A stretch of 64,000 nucleotides of DNA from Sporomusaceae bacterium (GCA_022839045.1 JALHDI010000002.1:1-64000); one strand, 5' to 3'; counted from the stretch's first letter, positions 42,983 to 52,011 are shown. The notes: generated from the letters alone by a model not told the origin. Numbers and translations: made by a program.

Positions 42983-45229
42983 GTGAACAAAGAATGGAAG
43001 CACGAAAACGCGGACGGTTCATATACCGTCAGAACCTGCGGCTGGTCGCCCCCCGGTGACCATCCCGTAGGATGCGGCATGAAGCTCCACGTCAAAAACG
43101 GCAAACTCGTAAAAGTCGAGGGCGACCCCGATCACCCCATCAGCCAGGGCCGCCTGTGCGTACGCTGTCTGACCCTGCCCGAATACGTGCATCATCCGCA
43201 GCGCATCACCTCGCCGATGAAGCGCGCCCCCGAAGACCGTGGCAAAGATAAATGGCAGAAGATCTCCTGGGACGAAGCATGGGACATCATCGTTCCCAAA
43301 ATTAAGCAACTTAAAAAAGACCACGGCGCCGAATCCATCGTCGTCTTCGGCGGCACCGGCCGTCAGGCGTGCCTGTACTACTACCCGCTCGGCTTCGCCT
43401 CCATTGGCACCCCGAACGTCTGCTACCCCTGGAGCGGCTGGTCCTGCTACGGCCCGCGCTGCTCCATCACCGACTACATCCTCGGCGCCGGCTACCCTGA
43501 AATCGACTTCGCCGGCACCTATCCCGACCGCTACGACAACCCCAACTACGTCCAGCCCAAGTGGATCATGGAGTGGGGCAAAAACCCACTCATGTCCAAC
43601 CCGGACGGCTTCTTCGGCCACTCGCTCATCGACCTGCTGAAACGCGGCACCGAGCTCATCATGATCGACCCGCGGATGACCTGGCTCGGCACCCGGTCCA
43701 AATACGTCTGCCAGCTCCGTCCCGGCACCGACACCGCCCTGGCCCTTGCCTTCCTCAACGTCATCATCAACGAGGAACTCTACGACAAGGACTTCGTCGA
43801 AAACTGGTGCTACGGCTTCGACGAACTCAAGGAGCGCGTCCAGGAATACCCGCCGGAGAAAGTCGCCGACATCACCTGGGTACCGGCGGAAAAAATCCGC
43901 GAAGTCGCCCGCTTCATCGCCACCAACAAACCCGGCGCCATCCAGTGGGGCCTGGCCGTCGACGAAAACCCCAACGGCGTCCAGCTCGGCCACGCCATCC
44001 TCTCACTGTGCGCCATCACCGGTAACCTCGATGTTCCCGGCGGCATCACCCTCGGGCCGCCCGCCGCGCTGCTCGGCAAATGGCGGATGGAAACCCGCCG
44101 CAACCTCTCCCCCGAACTGTGGGACAAACGCATCGGCGCCAAAGAATGGCCGGCGCTCAGCACCGCCATGGCGACCACCCACCCGGACGAAACCCTCGAC
44201 ACCCTCGAGACCGGCAAACCCTACAAACTGCGCATGGGCTGGTTCAACAGCTCCAACTTCATCACCCCGACCTGCTCCGCGCAGCCTGACCGTTGGTACC
44301 GGGCCCTCAAGAGCCTCGAGTTCAACGTCGTCCAGGATACCTTCATGACCCCGACTGCCATGGCCTTCGCCGACATCTTCCTGCCGCTGCCCACCTTCGC
44401 CGAAGCCGACGGCGTCGTCGTCACCCACTTCGGCCGCAACGCCGTCTTCCTGGGCGCCATCAACCAGGCCCTGCGCGTCGGCGACACCAAATCCGACATC
44501 GAAGTCTGCATCGAGCTCGGCAAACGCCTCCACCCCGACATGTGGCCGTTCGACAGCGTCGAAGACTTCTTCAGCCAACAGCTCAAACCCGAACTCGGCA
44601 TCGACTTCAACGGCCTCCGCGAACAATTCATCTACCAGCCCAAGTACCAGTACCGCAAGTTCGAATCCGGCAAACTGCGCAGCGACGGCGAACCCGGCTT
44701 CAACACCGTCACCGGCATGGTCGAACTCACCTCAACCCTGTTCGAAGCCTGGGGCGAAGATTCCCTGCCGTACTACCAGGAGCCTCCCTACAGCCCGGCC
44801 AGCACGCCGGAACTCTTCAAAGAGTATCCGTTCGTCCTCACCACCGGTGCGCGCAAATTCACCTCCTTCCATTCCGAGCACAGGCAGATATCCACCCTGC
44901 GCGAAATCGATCCCGATCCGGAAATGGAAATCCATCCCGACGCCGCCGCCAAACTCGGCATCATCGACGGCGACTGGGTCATGATGGAAAACATGTTCGG
45001 CAAATCGAAAGCCCGCGCCAAACTCACCCCCATCATCCACCCGCAGGTCGTCCACGCCACCCACGGCTGGTGGTTCCCCGAAAAACCGGGCGAAGAGCCC
45101 AGCCTGTTCGGCGTCTGGGAATCCAACATCAACACGCTGATCCCGCACAAACACATCGGCAAACTCGGCTTCGGCTGCCCGGCCAAGCAGATGATCTGCA
45201 AGGTGTACCGGATCGAAGAAGGAGTCTGA
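42983..45229 (+). CDS. DMSO-reductase-family molybdoenzyme, hydroxylase/dehydroxylase-like
   Basis: A 748-residue bis-MGD enzyme. The N-terminal cluster region reads C19-GWSPPGD26-HPVGC31 and later RLC59VRC62; in the wider family of catechol dehydroxylases, resorcinol hydroxylases and transhydroxylases I recall a Cys at the position of Asp26. Conserved pieces include EWGKNPLMSNPDG, MIDPRMTWLG and GWWFPEKPGEEPSLFGVWESN. The end GFGCPAKQMICKVYR is family-like. No Tat signal. Start is GTG. Codon use favours C-ending codons and AAA much more than in the two molybdoenzymes before it. Confidence 0.88.
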   Translation: MNKEWKHENADGSYTVRTCGWSPPGDHPVGCGMKLHVKNGKLVKVEGDPDHPISQGRLCVRCLTLPEYVHHPQRITSPMKRAPEDRGKDKWQKISWDEAWDIIVPKIKQLKKDHGAESIVVFGGTGRQACLYYYPLGFASIGTPNVCYPWSGWSCYGPRCSITDYILGAGYPEIDFAGTYPDRYDNPNYVQPKWIMEWGKNPLMSNPDGFFGHSLIDLLKRGTELIMIDPRMTWLGTRSKYVCQLRPGTDTALALAFLNVIINEELYDKDFVENWCYGFDELKERVQEYPPEKVADITWVPAEKIREVARFIATNKPGAIQWGLAVDENPNGVQLGHAILSLCAITGNLDVPGGITLGPPAALLGKWRMETRRNLSPELWDKRIGAKEWPALSTAMATTHPDETLDTLETGKPYKLRMGWFNSSNFITPTCSAQPDRWYRALKSLEFNVVQDTFMTPTAMAFADIFLPLPTFAEADGVVVTHFGRNAVFLGAINQALRVGDTKSDIEVCIELGKRLHPDMWPFDSVEDFFSQQLKPELGIDFNGLREQFIYQPKYQYRKFESGKLRSDGEPGFNTVTGMVELTSTLFEAWGEDSLPYYQEPPYSPASTPELFKEYPFVLTTGARKFTSFHSEHRQISTLREIDPDPEMEIHPDAAAKLGIIDGDWVMMENMFGKSKARAKLTPIIHPQVVHATHGWWFPEKPGEEPSLFGVWESNINTLIPHKHIGKLGFGCPAKQMICKVYRIEEGV

Positions 45230-45300
45230 ACCGCCCGCGAGGCCGGCCATTCCGGAAGGATTCCGCCGGCCGACGAAGAAAAGCGATAGGAGGGTGAACA

Positions 45301-45639
45301 ATGTCACGTAACGGCTTGTTGATCGACTACCAATACTGCACAGGCTGCCACAGCTGCGAAGTGGCCTGCAAGAATGAACATAAAATCCCCCGTGGCAAGT
45401 GGGGCATAAAACTCACCGAAGTCGGTCCCTACCAGATCGAAGGCGACAAGTGGGAATGGGACTACGTACCCGTCCCCACCTCGCTGTGCGACCTGTGCGA
45501 AGACCGGGTCAAAAACGGCGAAAAACCCACCTGCGTCCATCACTGCCTCGGTCAGTGCATGGAATACGGCCCGATCGAAGAACTTGCCAAGAAAATGGCC
45601 GAGAAAAAAAGCAAGAAGGTCGTCCTGTTCGCGCCCTGA
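45301..45639 (+). CDS. small two-cluster ferredoxin subunit
   Basis: A 112-residue ferredoxin-like partner. It has CTGCHSCEVAC for one [4Fe-4S] and CDLCEDRV plus CVHHCLGQC for a second. It is much shorter than the usual 180-residue Fe-S subunit. It follows the third molybdoenzyme by 71 bp with AGGAGGGTGAACA, and is the probable electron carrier for that enzyme. Confidence 0.9.
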   Translation: MSRNGLLIDYQYCTGCHSCEVACKNEHKIPRGKWGIKLTEVGPYQIEGDKWEWDYVPVPTSLCDLCEDRVKNGEKPTCVHHCLGQCMEYGPIEELAKKMAEKKSKKVVLFAP

Positions 45640-45758
45640 GCGCCGCACTGACAACCTGTTCCGACTGCTGAAGACAGGCATGGTGACCGCGAGTCCCCCC
45701 TTTAGGGAGGGGCTCGCGGCAGTGTGCGTATTCAGTAACAGGGAAAGGAGGGACAAGA

Positions 45759-45908
45759 ATGGCGGAAGAGAACAAACCGGAAGCCCCGAAGCCGCGCAAG
45801 GTTATTCAGAAGCCCCTCAACCCGCTGGCGATGAAACCGGGCCAGAATTACGAAACCACCAAGTACGCTCCGGAAAAGCCCTATAAGGAAATCGAGAAGA
45901 AAGATTAA
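45759..45908 (+). CDS. 49-residue small lysine/proline-rich protein
   Basis: Small ORF beginning MAEENKPEAPKPRK and ending EIEKKD, with GGAAAGGAGGGAC eight bases before the ATG. It is strongly charged and proline-rich, with no cysteine, and probably disordered. It is the last gene before a strong terminator, downstream of molybdoenzyme 3 and its ferredoxin. It may be a small subunit, chaperone or membrane-dock peptide. I do not recognise its family. Confidence 0.7.
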   Translation: MAEENKPEAPKPRKVIQKPLNPLAMKPGQNYETTKYAPEKPYKEIEKKD

Positions 45909-45943
45909 CCGGCTGTCCTTTGGAAGGGACCGCGTCGGTACAC

Positions 45944-45985
45944 GAAAACAGCCTGCCGTGCGCTATCGCGGGCAGGCTGTTTTCG
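45944..45985 (+). terminator. strong terminator of third molybdoenzyme operon
   Basis: Perfect GAAAACAGCCTGCC and GGCAGGCTGTTTTC arms, 14 bp each. Confidence 0.9.
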
Positions 45986-46042
45986 CCGTTGCGGTCGGCG
46001 GCCGGCGCCGCGGAGCGCGCAAGGCGCAGGAGGAAAAAACAC

Positions 46043-46318
46043 ATGTGTTGGTCCTGTAATCCCTACTGCGGCGGCTGCAAGCCGCCGAAACCGAAACCGC
46101 GCAAATGCCCCAACTGCAAAGCCTACTGCTTCGACGAAGAGCGGAAAAACTGCCCCAAATGCGGCGCAGTCCTCCCCGAGCACGTGCCGCCGCCCACCGT
46201 CATGTGCCTCTACATCGGCCAACTGTGCGCCAACCCCTGCCTGCGGCACAAGAAAGCCCCCGAGGAGGGGACCGAAGCGGCCTGCATATGGCATACGCCG
46301 CCGAAAGACTCCGTTTAG
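46043..46318 (+). CDS. 91-residue cysteine-rich zinc-ribbon-like protein
   Basis: About 91 residues with 13 cysteines. It opens MCWSCNPYCGGCKPP and continues with CPNCKAYC and CPKCG pairs that look like two zinc ribbons, then a tail with CLYIGQLCANPC. AGGAGG is eight bases before the ATG. It lies after the strong terminator, so it has a separate promoter, with codon use like the molybdoenzyme genes just before it. Role unknown; metal binding is the safe prediction. Confidence 0.78.
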   Translation: MCWSCNPYCGGCKPPKPKPRKCPNCKAYCFDEERKNCPKCGAVLPEHVPPPTVMCLYIGQLCANPCLRHKKAPEEGTEAACIWHTPPKDSV

Positions 46319-46350
46319 GAGCACCGCCGTATAGGACCAGAGAAACGAAA

Positions 46351-46375
46351 AGCCCGTGTTTTTACGCGGGTTTTT
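46351..46375 (+). terminator. terminator after cysteine-rich gene
   Basis: Short CCCG/CGGG hairpin with T run, between convergent genes. Confidence 0.65.
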
Positions 46376-46391
46376 GCTATTTATGGTGCGT

Positions 46392-47327
46392 TTAGTGATC
46401 GAGGCGGCTGGTTTTCAGCAGCTGGCTGCGTTTGTCGGGCCAGTCGGCCAGGTATTCCCGGGCGAAGTCGAGACAGAGTTTTGCGGGATAGGACAGGGGC
46501 CGGCCGTTCTTCCAGATAACGGACATGCTGTGGACGATCTCGGGCTCGACGAGGGGGATGGAGCGCACGAGCGAAGAGTTTAGATATTCGCAGACGTTTC
46601 TGGGCATCAGGGCGATGCCGAGGTTGATAGCCACCGTTTGTACCATCAGTTCCCGCTGGGAGGTCTCGAGAGCGATCTTCGGTTGAAAGCCGGCCTGGCG
46701 GCAGTGACGGACGATTTCGTCATGGAGGCTGAAATCGCTGCTGGAAAGGATGAAGGGTTCGCGGGCCAGGTCGGCGAGCCTGGCCTCTTTCCGCCGGGCG
46801 AGGCGGTGCTGCGGGTGGACCACGACCTGGAGAGGCTCGTGAGAGAAGGCGAACGAATTGAAAATCTCGGGGTTGCCCGGCTGCCGGCAGATGATGCCGA
46901 TATCGAGCATCCCCTCCTGGATGGCCAGCTCAATCCTTTTGGAGCCGTATTCGCCCAGCTCGGGTTCGATTTCCGGATAGCGGCCGCGGAATTCCCCCAG
47001 GAGTTGGGCGAAGGATACGGCGTCGGCCATGAGCGGCAGGCCGATGCTGACTTTCCCCCGGGGTTGCCTGTACTTGCTGCCGAGGTCGGTCGTGAGGTTG
47101 TTGAACATGTTGACAAGCTTGTCCGCCTCGGCCAGGAAGAGCGCGCCGGCGTCGGTCAGGGACACTTTTTTGGAGCTGCGGTCGAAGAGGACGAAGCCGA
47201 TCTCTTGTTCCAGGTCTTTGACCAGCTTGCTGACGACCGACTGGGAAACGTGGGCTGCCGCGGCGGCCTTGCTGAAACTCTTGTGGCGGGCGACGGCGAG
47301 GAAATATTGAAGGTGGACGATTTCCAT
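46392..47327 (-). CDS. LysR-family transcriptional regulator
   Basis: A 311-residue LysR protein: N-terminal winged HTH (1-60, FSKAAAAAHVSQSVVSKLVKDL) and a PBP-like ligand domain (about 90-300). It is divergent from a 110-residue hypothetical gene, with an AT-rich region and an inverted repeat between. Ligand and target are unknown. Confidence 0.92.
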   Translation of the reverse strand: MEIVHLQYFLAVARHKSFSKAAAAAHVSQSVVSKLVKDLEQEIGFVLFDRSSKKVSLTDAGALFLAEADKLVNMFNNLTTDLGSKYRQPRGKVSIGLPLMADAVSFAQLLGEFRGRYPEIEPELGEYGSKRIELAIQEGMLDIGIICRQPGNPEIFNSFAFSHEPLQVVVHPQHRLARRKEARLADLAREPFILSSSDFSLHDEIVRHCRQAGFQPKIALETSQRELMVQTVAINLGIALMPRNVCEYLNSSLVRSIPLVEPEIVHSMSVIWKNGRPLSYPAKLCLDFAREYLADWPDKRSQLLKTSRLDH

Positions 47328-47411
47328 AGCTGCGGCCTCTTTTCTTAGCCTGATAAAAATATTATACTATCTATTTTGTGTATTATAAATATGATTAATA
47401 TATATTTTACA

Positions 47412-47432
47412 TATAGGCAAAATCAGCCTATA
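47412..47432. promoter_or_regulatory. candidate LysR operator
   Basis: Perfect inverted repeat TATAGGC-N7-GCCTATA, size and place as expected for a LysR-type site, 60 bp before the divergent gene at 47492. Confidence 0.6.
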
Positions 47433-47491
47433 CTAAAAATGCAAGAAGTCGGGCCGACTGCCCGACGGCGACAGATAGGAGAGCGATCGAC

Positions 47492-47824
47492 GTGACAAAG
47501 AATATACTGGCTTCCCTGTATGAGAACAAACTGGCGAATATCGGGGAAAAGCGCGCCAGGGAACAGGGCGAGTACCGCGCCATCCTTGAACATTCGGGCT
47601 TCACGGTTAACCGCAGGCTGTATCCGAACAGCTTCGAGGCGGCCGACAAACTGATCGCCGAGAAGGGCAACGTGGTTCTGGAGGTATCTCAGCTGCTGCG
47701 CGGCGGCAGCAAATTCGCGGTGATCGTCAAAAAAGGGAACCGCAAAAAAACGGTGCGCCTGTTTACCGGCAGGCTGAACGAGGCGATCGCCTTCGCCGAC
47801 GCCGCCCGGCATCTCGCGCAGTAG
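47492..47824 (+). CDS. uncharacterised 110-residue protein
   Basis: Small basic protein, mixed alpha/beta pattern, no cysteines. It starts with GTG behind AGGAG and ends before a good terminator. It is divergent from the LysR gene and may be its target. Family not recognised. Confidence 0.7.
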   Translation: MTKNILASLYENKLANIGEKRAREQGEYRAILEHSGFTVNRRLYPNSFEAADKLIAEKGNVVLEVSQLLRGGSKFAVIVKKGNRKKTVRLFTGRLNEAIAFADAARHLAQ

Positions 47825-47859
47825 GCGCCAGGATGACGCCTTGCGCTGTGCCTTGTCCC

Positions 47860-47888
47860 GCCGCCATCAAAAGGTGATGGCGGCCTTT
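47860..47888 (+). terminator. rho-independent terminator
   Basis: GCCGCCATC/GATGGCGGC stem followed by TTTAATTTT. Confidence 0.85.
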
Positions 47889-47911
47889 AATTTTCAGGGG
47901 AGCTTTTTTCG

Positions 47912-47959
47912 TTGACAAGGGGCGAATTGTTCTTTACAATCAAGTTAACGAACGTTAAC
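47912..47959 (+). promoter_or_regulatory. sigma-A promoter with TetR-type operator
   Basis: TTGACA (47912-47917), 17 bp, TACAAT (47935-47940). Immediately downstream is the palindrome GTTAACGAACGTTAAC (47944-47959), which fits autorepression by the adjacent TetR gene. Confidence 0.8.
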
Positions 47960-47973
47960 GAGGGATGAGTGTC

Positions 47974-48552
47974 ATGTTTGGTTTGCCAGACCACAGCGGG
48001 AAAAAGAGCGATATGCTCAAAGCCAGCCTGGAGCTTTTTGCGTCGCGGGGCTATGACGCCGTCTCGGTCCGCGATATCGCCAAGGCCGCCGGGGTTTCGG
48101 AGGCGGCGCTGTACAAGCATTTCGCCGGGAAAGAGGATATGGCGCTGTTCATCTTCGGCGGCATCATCAGCGAGTATACCGTACGGCTGACGAGCATAGC
48201 GGACGAGCCGGCCGGGGCGGTGGAGAAACTGGGCCGCATCGTGGATGTCACCTACGATCTTTACCGGGAGTATCCCGCCGAGATCCGTTTTGCCTTGCTG
48301 TCGCAATACCTTTTCTGGGATAAGGTGGCCGAGGAGATCAAGCCGCATTTCGTCATCCGCAAGATTCTCGCGGAGGGGATGGACAGGGGGGAGATACCGC
48401 GGCGGGAGGTATACCTGTGGATCGCGGTTTTTGCGGGAGTAATGCTGCAGCCGCTGGCCCAGCACCGCTATTTCGCGGACGTGCTGCCGGGGCTGGAGGA
48501 ACAGAAGGCGGAGATCAAGACGCTGGTTCGGAAACTGTTCGCTGCGGAATAA
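47974..48552 (+). CDS. TetR-family regulator
   Basis: A 192-residue protein with HTH at about 10-55 (VRDIAKAAGVSEAALYKHFAGKEDM) and a helical C-terminal domain. GAGGG sets ATG 47974 rather than 47965. It probably controls itself through the palindrome upstream, and also the lipid genes that follow on the same strand 59 bp later. Confidence 0.88.
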   Translation: MFGLPDHSGKKSDMLKASLELFASRGYDAVSVRDIAKAAGVSEAALYKHFAGKEDMALFIFGGIISEYTVRLTSIADEPAGAVEKLGRIVDVTYDLYREYPAEIRFALLSQYLFWDKVAEEIKPHFVIRKILAEGMDRGEIPRREVYLWIAVFAGVMLQPLAQHRYFADVLPGLEEQKAEIKTLVRKLFAAE

Positions 48553-48611
48553 GGATAGAATAGGCAGATTTGCGCCGGCACCGGGTGAAATCGGCTAAAG
48601 GGGGGACGGGT

Positions 48612-50723
48612 GTGAGGGGTTTGCTGCGCGTCCTGCTGCGGTTGTTGTTCAGGACGAGGCTGACGGGGGAGAGAGAGTTCCGGCTCGAAGGGCCATCGAT
48701 AGTGTTGCCCAATCATGTTTCGTTTCTCGATGCAATCTTTCTTTATGCTTATCTGCCTGGTAAAGTGTGTTTCGTCGTCAATACGGCGATCGCGGGAAAG
48801 ATCAGCTTTGTCCTTCGGTGGGTCAACCATATCACTGTCGATCCGCTCAACCCATATTCGCTGAAGAAGATCGTGGGCGAGATAAAGGCCGGCAAGTCGG
48901 TGGTGCTGTTCCCGGAGGGGCGGATAACGGTTACCGGCGGTCTGATGAAGGTCTACAGCGGCGTCGGCTTCATCGCGCTGAAGACGGGGGCGGCACTCTA
49001 TCCGGTCATTTTCCGCGGCCCTGAGTATTCGAAGCTGTCGCGGATCCAAGATAAGGTGAGGACGCGCTGGCTGCCGCGGGTGACCATCCATGTGGGGGCG
49101 AGGACGCAACTGACGGCGTCCCGGGCCGGAAGCTTCCGACTGCAGAAAAAGGCGGTGAGCGACCAGATTCTGGCGCTGCTGCAGGAGAATCTGTTCGCGG
49201 CCCGCCAGCGGGAGGACGCGGGCGCCAATCTTTTCGACAAGCTGCTCGACGCCGGGCGGGTCCACGGCTATGGGAGGACGGCGGCCGCGGATGTCGGCGG
49301 CACGGTCACATATAAGCGGGCAATCATGGCCAGCTATGTGCTCGGCGGGCGGCTGGAGAGGATACTGGCGGGCGAGGAGAAGGCAGGGGTGATACTGCCC
49401 AACTCGATCGGTCACCTGGTGACCCTGTTCTCGCTGTTCTACCTCGGGAAGACGCCGGCGATCATCAACTTCAGCGCCGGCGCCGAAAGTATCCTCGACT
49501 GCGGCGAGACGGCCGGCATCCGTACGATCGTGACTTCGCGGACGTTCATCGCGAAGGGGCGGTTCGAGGAGCTGGCCTCCCGGCTGGCGGCCAGGTTTCG
49601 TATCGTTTATTTGGAGGACGTGCGGGCGGAGGTGACTTGGGCGGGCAGAATCGGGGGGCTGGTGAAGTACCTGGCCAAGGAGAAGGCGAAAGGGGAAGGC
49701 AAGGTCATCCTGTTCACCAGCGGCAGCGAGAGCAAACCCAAGGGGGTGGTGCTCAGCCACGCCAACATCCTCGCCAACATCAACCAGGCATCGTCGGTCG
49801 TCGATTACACCCCGCGGGACAGGATGCTCAACGCGCTGCCGATGTTCCATTCCTTCGGCCTGACGGCGGGGACGCTGCTGCCGGTGTTAAACGGCATGGA
49901 AGTTTTCCTCTATCCGACGCCGCTGCATTACAAGATTATCCCCGAGGTCGCCTACGACCGCAATCTGACGCTGCTGCTGGGGACGCCGACCTTTCTGGCC
50001 GGCTATGCCAAGTACGCCCATCCTTACGATTTTTACAGCATGCGCCTCGTCCTGGCCGGCGGGGAGAAGCTCAAAGAGGAGGTGCGGCAGGTGTGGCTGG
50101 ATAAGTTCGGCATCCGCATCCTCGAAGGCTACGGCACGACCGAGACCGCCCCGGTGCTCAGCCTGAACACGCCGCTGACGAACAAAGCCGGGACGGTGGG
50201 CCGGTTCCTGCCCGGTATCGAGTGGCGGTTGGCGCAGGTGCCGGGAATCGGGGACGGCGGCAACCTGCTGGTGAAAGGCCCCAATGTCATGGCGGGGTAC
50301 CTGCTGCACGGCAGGGGGTTTGTGCCGGCGCCCGAGTGGTACGACTGCGGCGACGTCGTGACCGTGGACGGCGAAGGTTTCGTGAGCATCAGGACGCGGT
50401 TGAAGCGGTTCGCCAAGATTTCGGGCGAGATGATCAGCCTCGACGCCGTCGAGAAGACGGCCGAGAAGTGCTTCGGCACCGACCGCAACGCCGCCGTGAA
50501 CGTGCCGGACGCCAAGAGGGGCGAGAAGATCATCCTGTACACGATGCAAAGGGGTGCGACCAAACAGGCCCTGCGGGAATTCATGAGCGGGATGCGCCAG
50601 AACATGCTGGCCGTGCCGGCGGCGATCGTGGTCGTCGATAAGCTGCCCCTGCTGGGCAGCGGCAAGATCGATTACGTGGCGCTGAAGGCGCGGGCGCTGG
50701 AGGAGGCCGGGCATGGGTCTTAG
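48612..50723 (+). CDS. aas: fused acyltransferase/acyl-ACP synthetase (Aas type)
   Basis: A 703-residue fusion. Residues 1-190 form a PlsC-like acyltransferase with VLPNHVSFLDAI (HX4D) and LFPEGRIT; residues 220-700 form an AMP-binding ligase with TSGSESKPKGV and YGTTET. Aas re-acylates lysophospholipid at the inner membrane using fatty acid activated on ACP. The start GTG 48612 follows AAGGGGGG. The gene overlaps lplT by 11 bp, the known partner. Confidence 0.92.
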   Translation: MRGLLRVLLRLLFRTRLTGEREFRLEGPSIVLPNHVSFLDAIFLYAYLPGKVCFVVNTAIAGKISFVLRWVNHITVDPLNPYSLKKIVGEIKAGKSVVLFPEGRITVTGGLMKVYSGVGFIALKTGAALYPVIFRGPEYSKLSRIQDKVRTRWLPRVTIHVGARTQLTASRAGSFRLQKKAVSDQILALLQENLFAARQREDAGANLFDKLLDAGRVHGYGRTAAADVGGTVTYKRAIMASYVLGGRLERILAGEEKAGVILPNSIGHLVTLFSLFYLGKTPAIINFSAGAESILDCGETAGIRTIVTSRTFIAKGRFEELASRLAARFRIVYLEDVRAEVTWAGRIGGLVKYLAKEKAKGEGKVILFTSGSESKPKGVVLSHANILANINQASSVVDYTPRDRMLNALPMFHSFGLTAGTLLPVLNGMEVFLYPTPLHYKIIPEVAYDRNLTLLLGTPTFLAGYAKYAHPYDFYSMRLVLAGGEKLKEEVRQVWLDKFGIRILEGYGTTETAPVLSLNTPLTNKAGTVGRFLPGIEWRLAQVPGIGDGGNLLVKGPNVMAGYLLHGRGFVPAPEWYDCGDVVTVDGEGFVSIRTRLKRFAKISGEMISLDAVEKTAEKCFGTDRNAAVNVPDAKRGEKIILYTMQRGATKQALREFMSGMRQNMLAVPAAIVVVDKLPLLGSGKIDYVALKARALEEAGHGS

Positions 50724-51873
50724 GCTGTCGCCGCTGGGGGCGCTGTTTTCCGCTCAGTTTCTGTCGGCGTTCGTCGACAATATGATTCTGTTCATCGCCC
50801 AGGCGATCATCATCCGCGACGCGTACCCGGGCTATTACCTGCCGTTCGTGCAGAGCACCTTCCTGGCATCGTATATCCTGTTGTCGCCCTGGGTGGGGCG
50901 GTTCGCCGACAAGCACGCAAAAGCGACGGTGCTGATCGCGGGAAACCTGGTGAAGATGGTGGGGGTGGCGATGCTGCTGGCGAGCGTCAACCCGGCGCTG
51001 GGGTACGCCGTCGTCGGCGTGGGCGCGGTGATTTACAGCCCGGCCAAGTACGGGATACTGCCCTTCCTGACCCGCGGCGATGACGAACTGCTGCGGGCCA
51101 ACTCAGGGCTGGAAAGCTACACTATCCTGGCCATCCTCGCCGGCTCGGTGGCGGGCGGGTTCCTGGCGGACCAATCGATCACGATGGCGCTGATCGCCAG
51201 CATCACCCTGTACGGGGCGTCGATCGCCATCAACACGCTCATCCCCAAAGACGCCGGCAACCGCGCGATCAGTTACGGGAACGCGGTGGGCGAGTTTTTT
51301 GCTGACACGGCGACGCTGCTCAGGCATCCCCAGAGCCACTACTCGCTGATCGGCACGGGGTCGTTCTGGATGGCCTCGGCGGTGCTGCGGATGATCATTT
51401 TCGCCTGGGTGCCCCTGACCCTGGGGATAACCAGCGGCACGGAGATCAGCATAATCATCGCCGTGACTGGCATCGGCATCGCCCTCGGGGCAGTCGCGAC
51501 ACCGTGGCTGATCAGCCTCAGGACCTACCGCCGCACGGTGTGGTTCGGCTTCGGCATGGGACTTGGCATCCTGGCGTTCCTGAAGATCAGCACCCTGCCT
51601 GTGACCATCGCGGCCCTGTTGCTGGTGGGGGCGTTGGGCGGCATCTACATCGTGCCGATGAACGCCTGCCTGCAGCAGGTTGGGCATTCAAGCATCGGGG
51701 CGGGGAAGACGATCGCGGTGCAGAACTTCCTGGAGAATATTTTCATGTTCCTGGGGGTGGGAGCGTATACGCTGGCGACCAAAGCCGGTGTCGCCACGAG
51801 CGTCTCTCTGACCGCCACCGGCGCGGCGCTGCTGCTGCTGGTCGGCTACCTGTGGCTGCAGGCGAGGCGGTAA
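50713..51873 (+). CDS. lplT: lysophospholipid transporter LplT
   Basis: A 386-residue, 12-helix MFS flippase that brings lysophospholipid to the inner leaflet for Aas. The early AQFLSAFVDNMILF signature and SPAKYGILP segment match LplT. Overlaps aas by 11 bp; both are expressed from the TetR-controlled promoter region. Presence of this pair suggests a diderm envelope. Confidence 0.92.
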   Translation: MGLRLSPLGALFSAQFLSAFVDNMILFIAQAIIIRDAYPGYYLPFVQSTFLASYILLSPWVGRFADKHAKATVLIAGNLVKMVGVAMLLASVNPALGYAVVGVGAVIYSPAKYGILPFLTRGDDELLRANSGLESYTILAILAGSVAGGFLADQSITMALIASITLYGASIAINTLIPKDAGNRAISYGNAVGEFFADTATLLRHPQSHYSLIGTGSFWMASAVLRMIIFAWVPLTLGITSGTEISIIIAVTGIGIALGAVATPWLISLRTYRRTVWFGFGMGLGILAFLKISTLPVTIAALLLVGALGGIYIVPMNACLQQVGHSSIGAGKTIAVQNFLENIFMFLGVGAYTLATKAGVATSVSLTATGAALLLLVGYLWLQARR

Positions 51874-51973
51874 TGTAAGGTATCTTGCGCACGACGTCGA
51901 CCTTTAAGCGGAGGGGCCGCTTTGCGTCGCCGGCGAAGCGGACGACGGGTCAATTTTGAAACACAAAAATGCC

Positions 51974-52003
51974 GAGAACCCACGTACAACGTGGGTTCTC
52001 TTT
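51974..52003. terminator. bidirectional terminator
   Basis: GAGAACCCACGT/ACGTGGGTTCTC arms between convergent lplT and the next gene, with T-rich flanks. Confidence 0.85.
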
Positions 52004-52011
52004 ATGATCCG

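Noticed and set aside
43019..45297. Several long ORFs on both strands overlapping molybdoenzyme 3
   Set aside because: Shadow frames caused by strong third-position C bias; no motifs.
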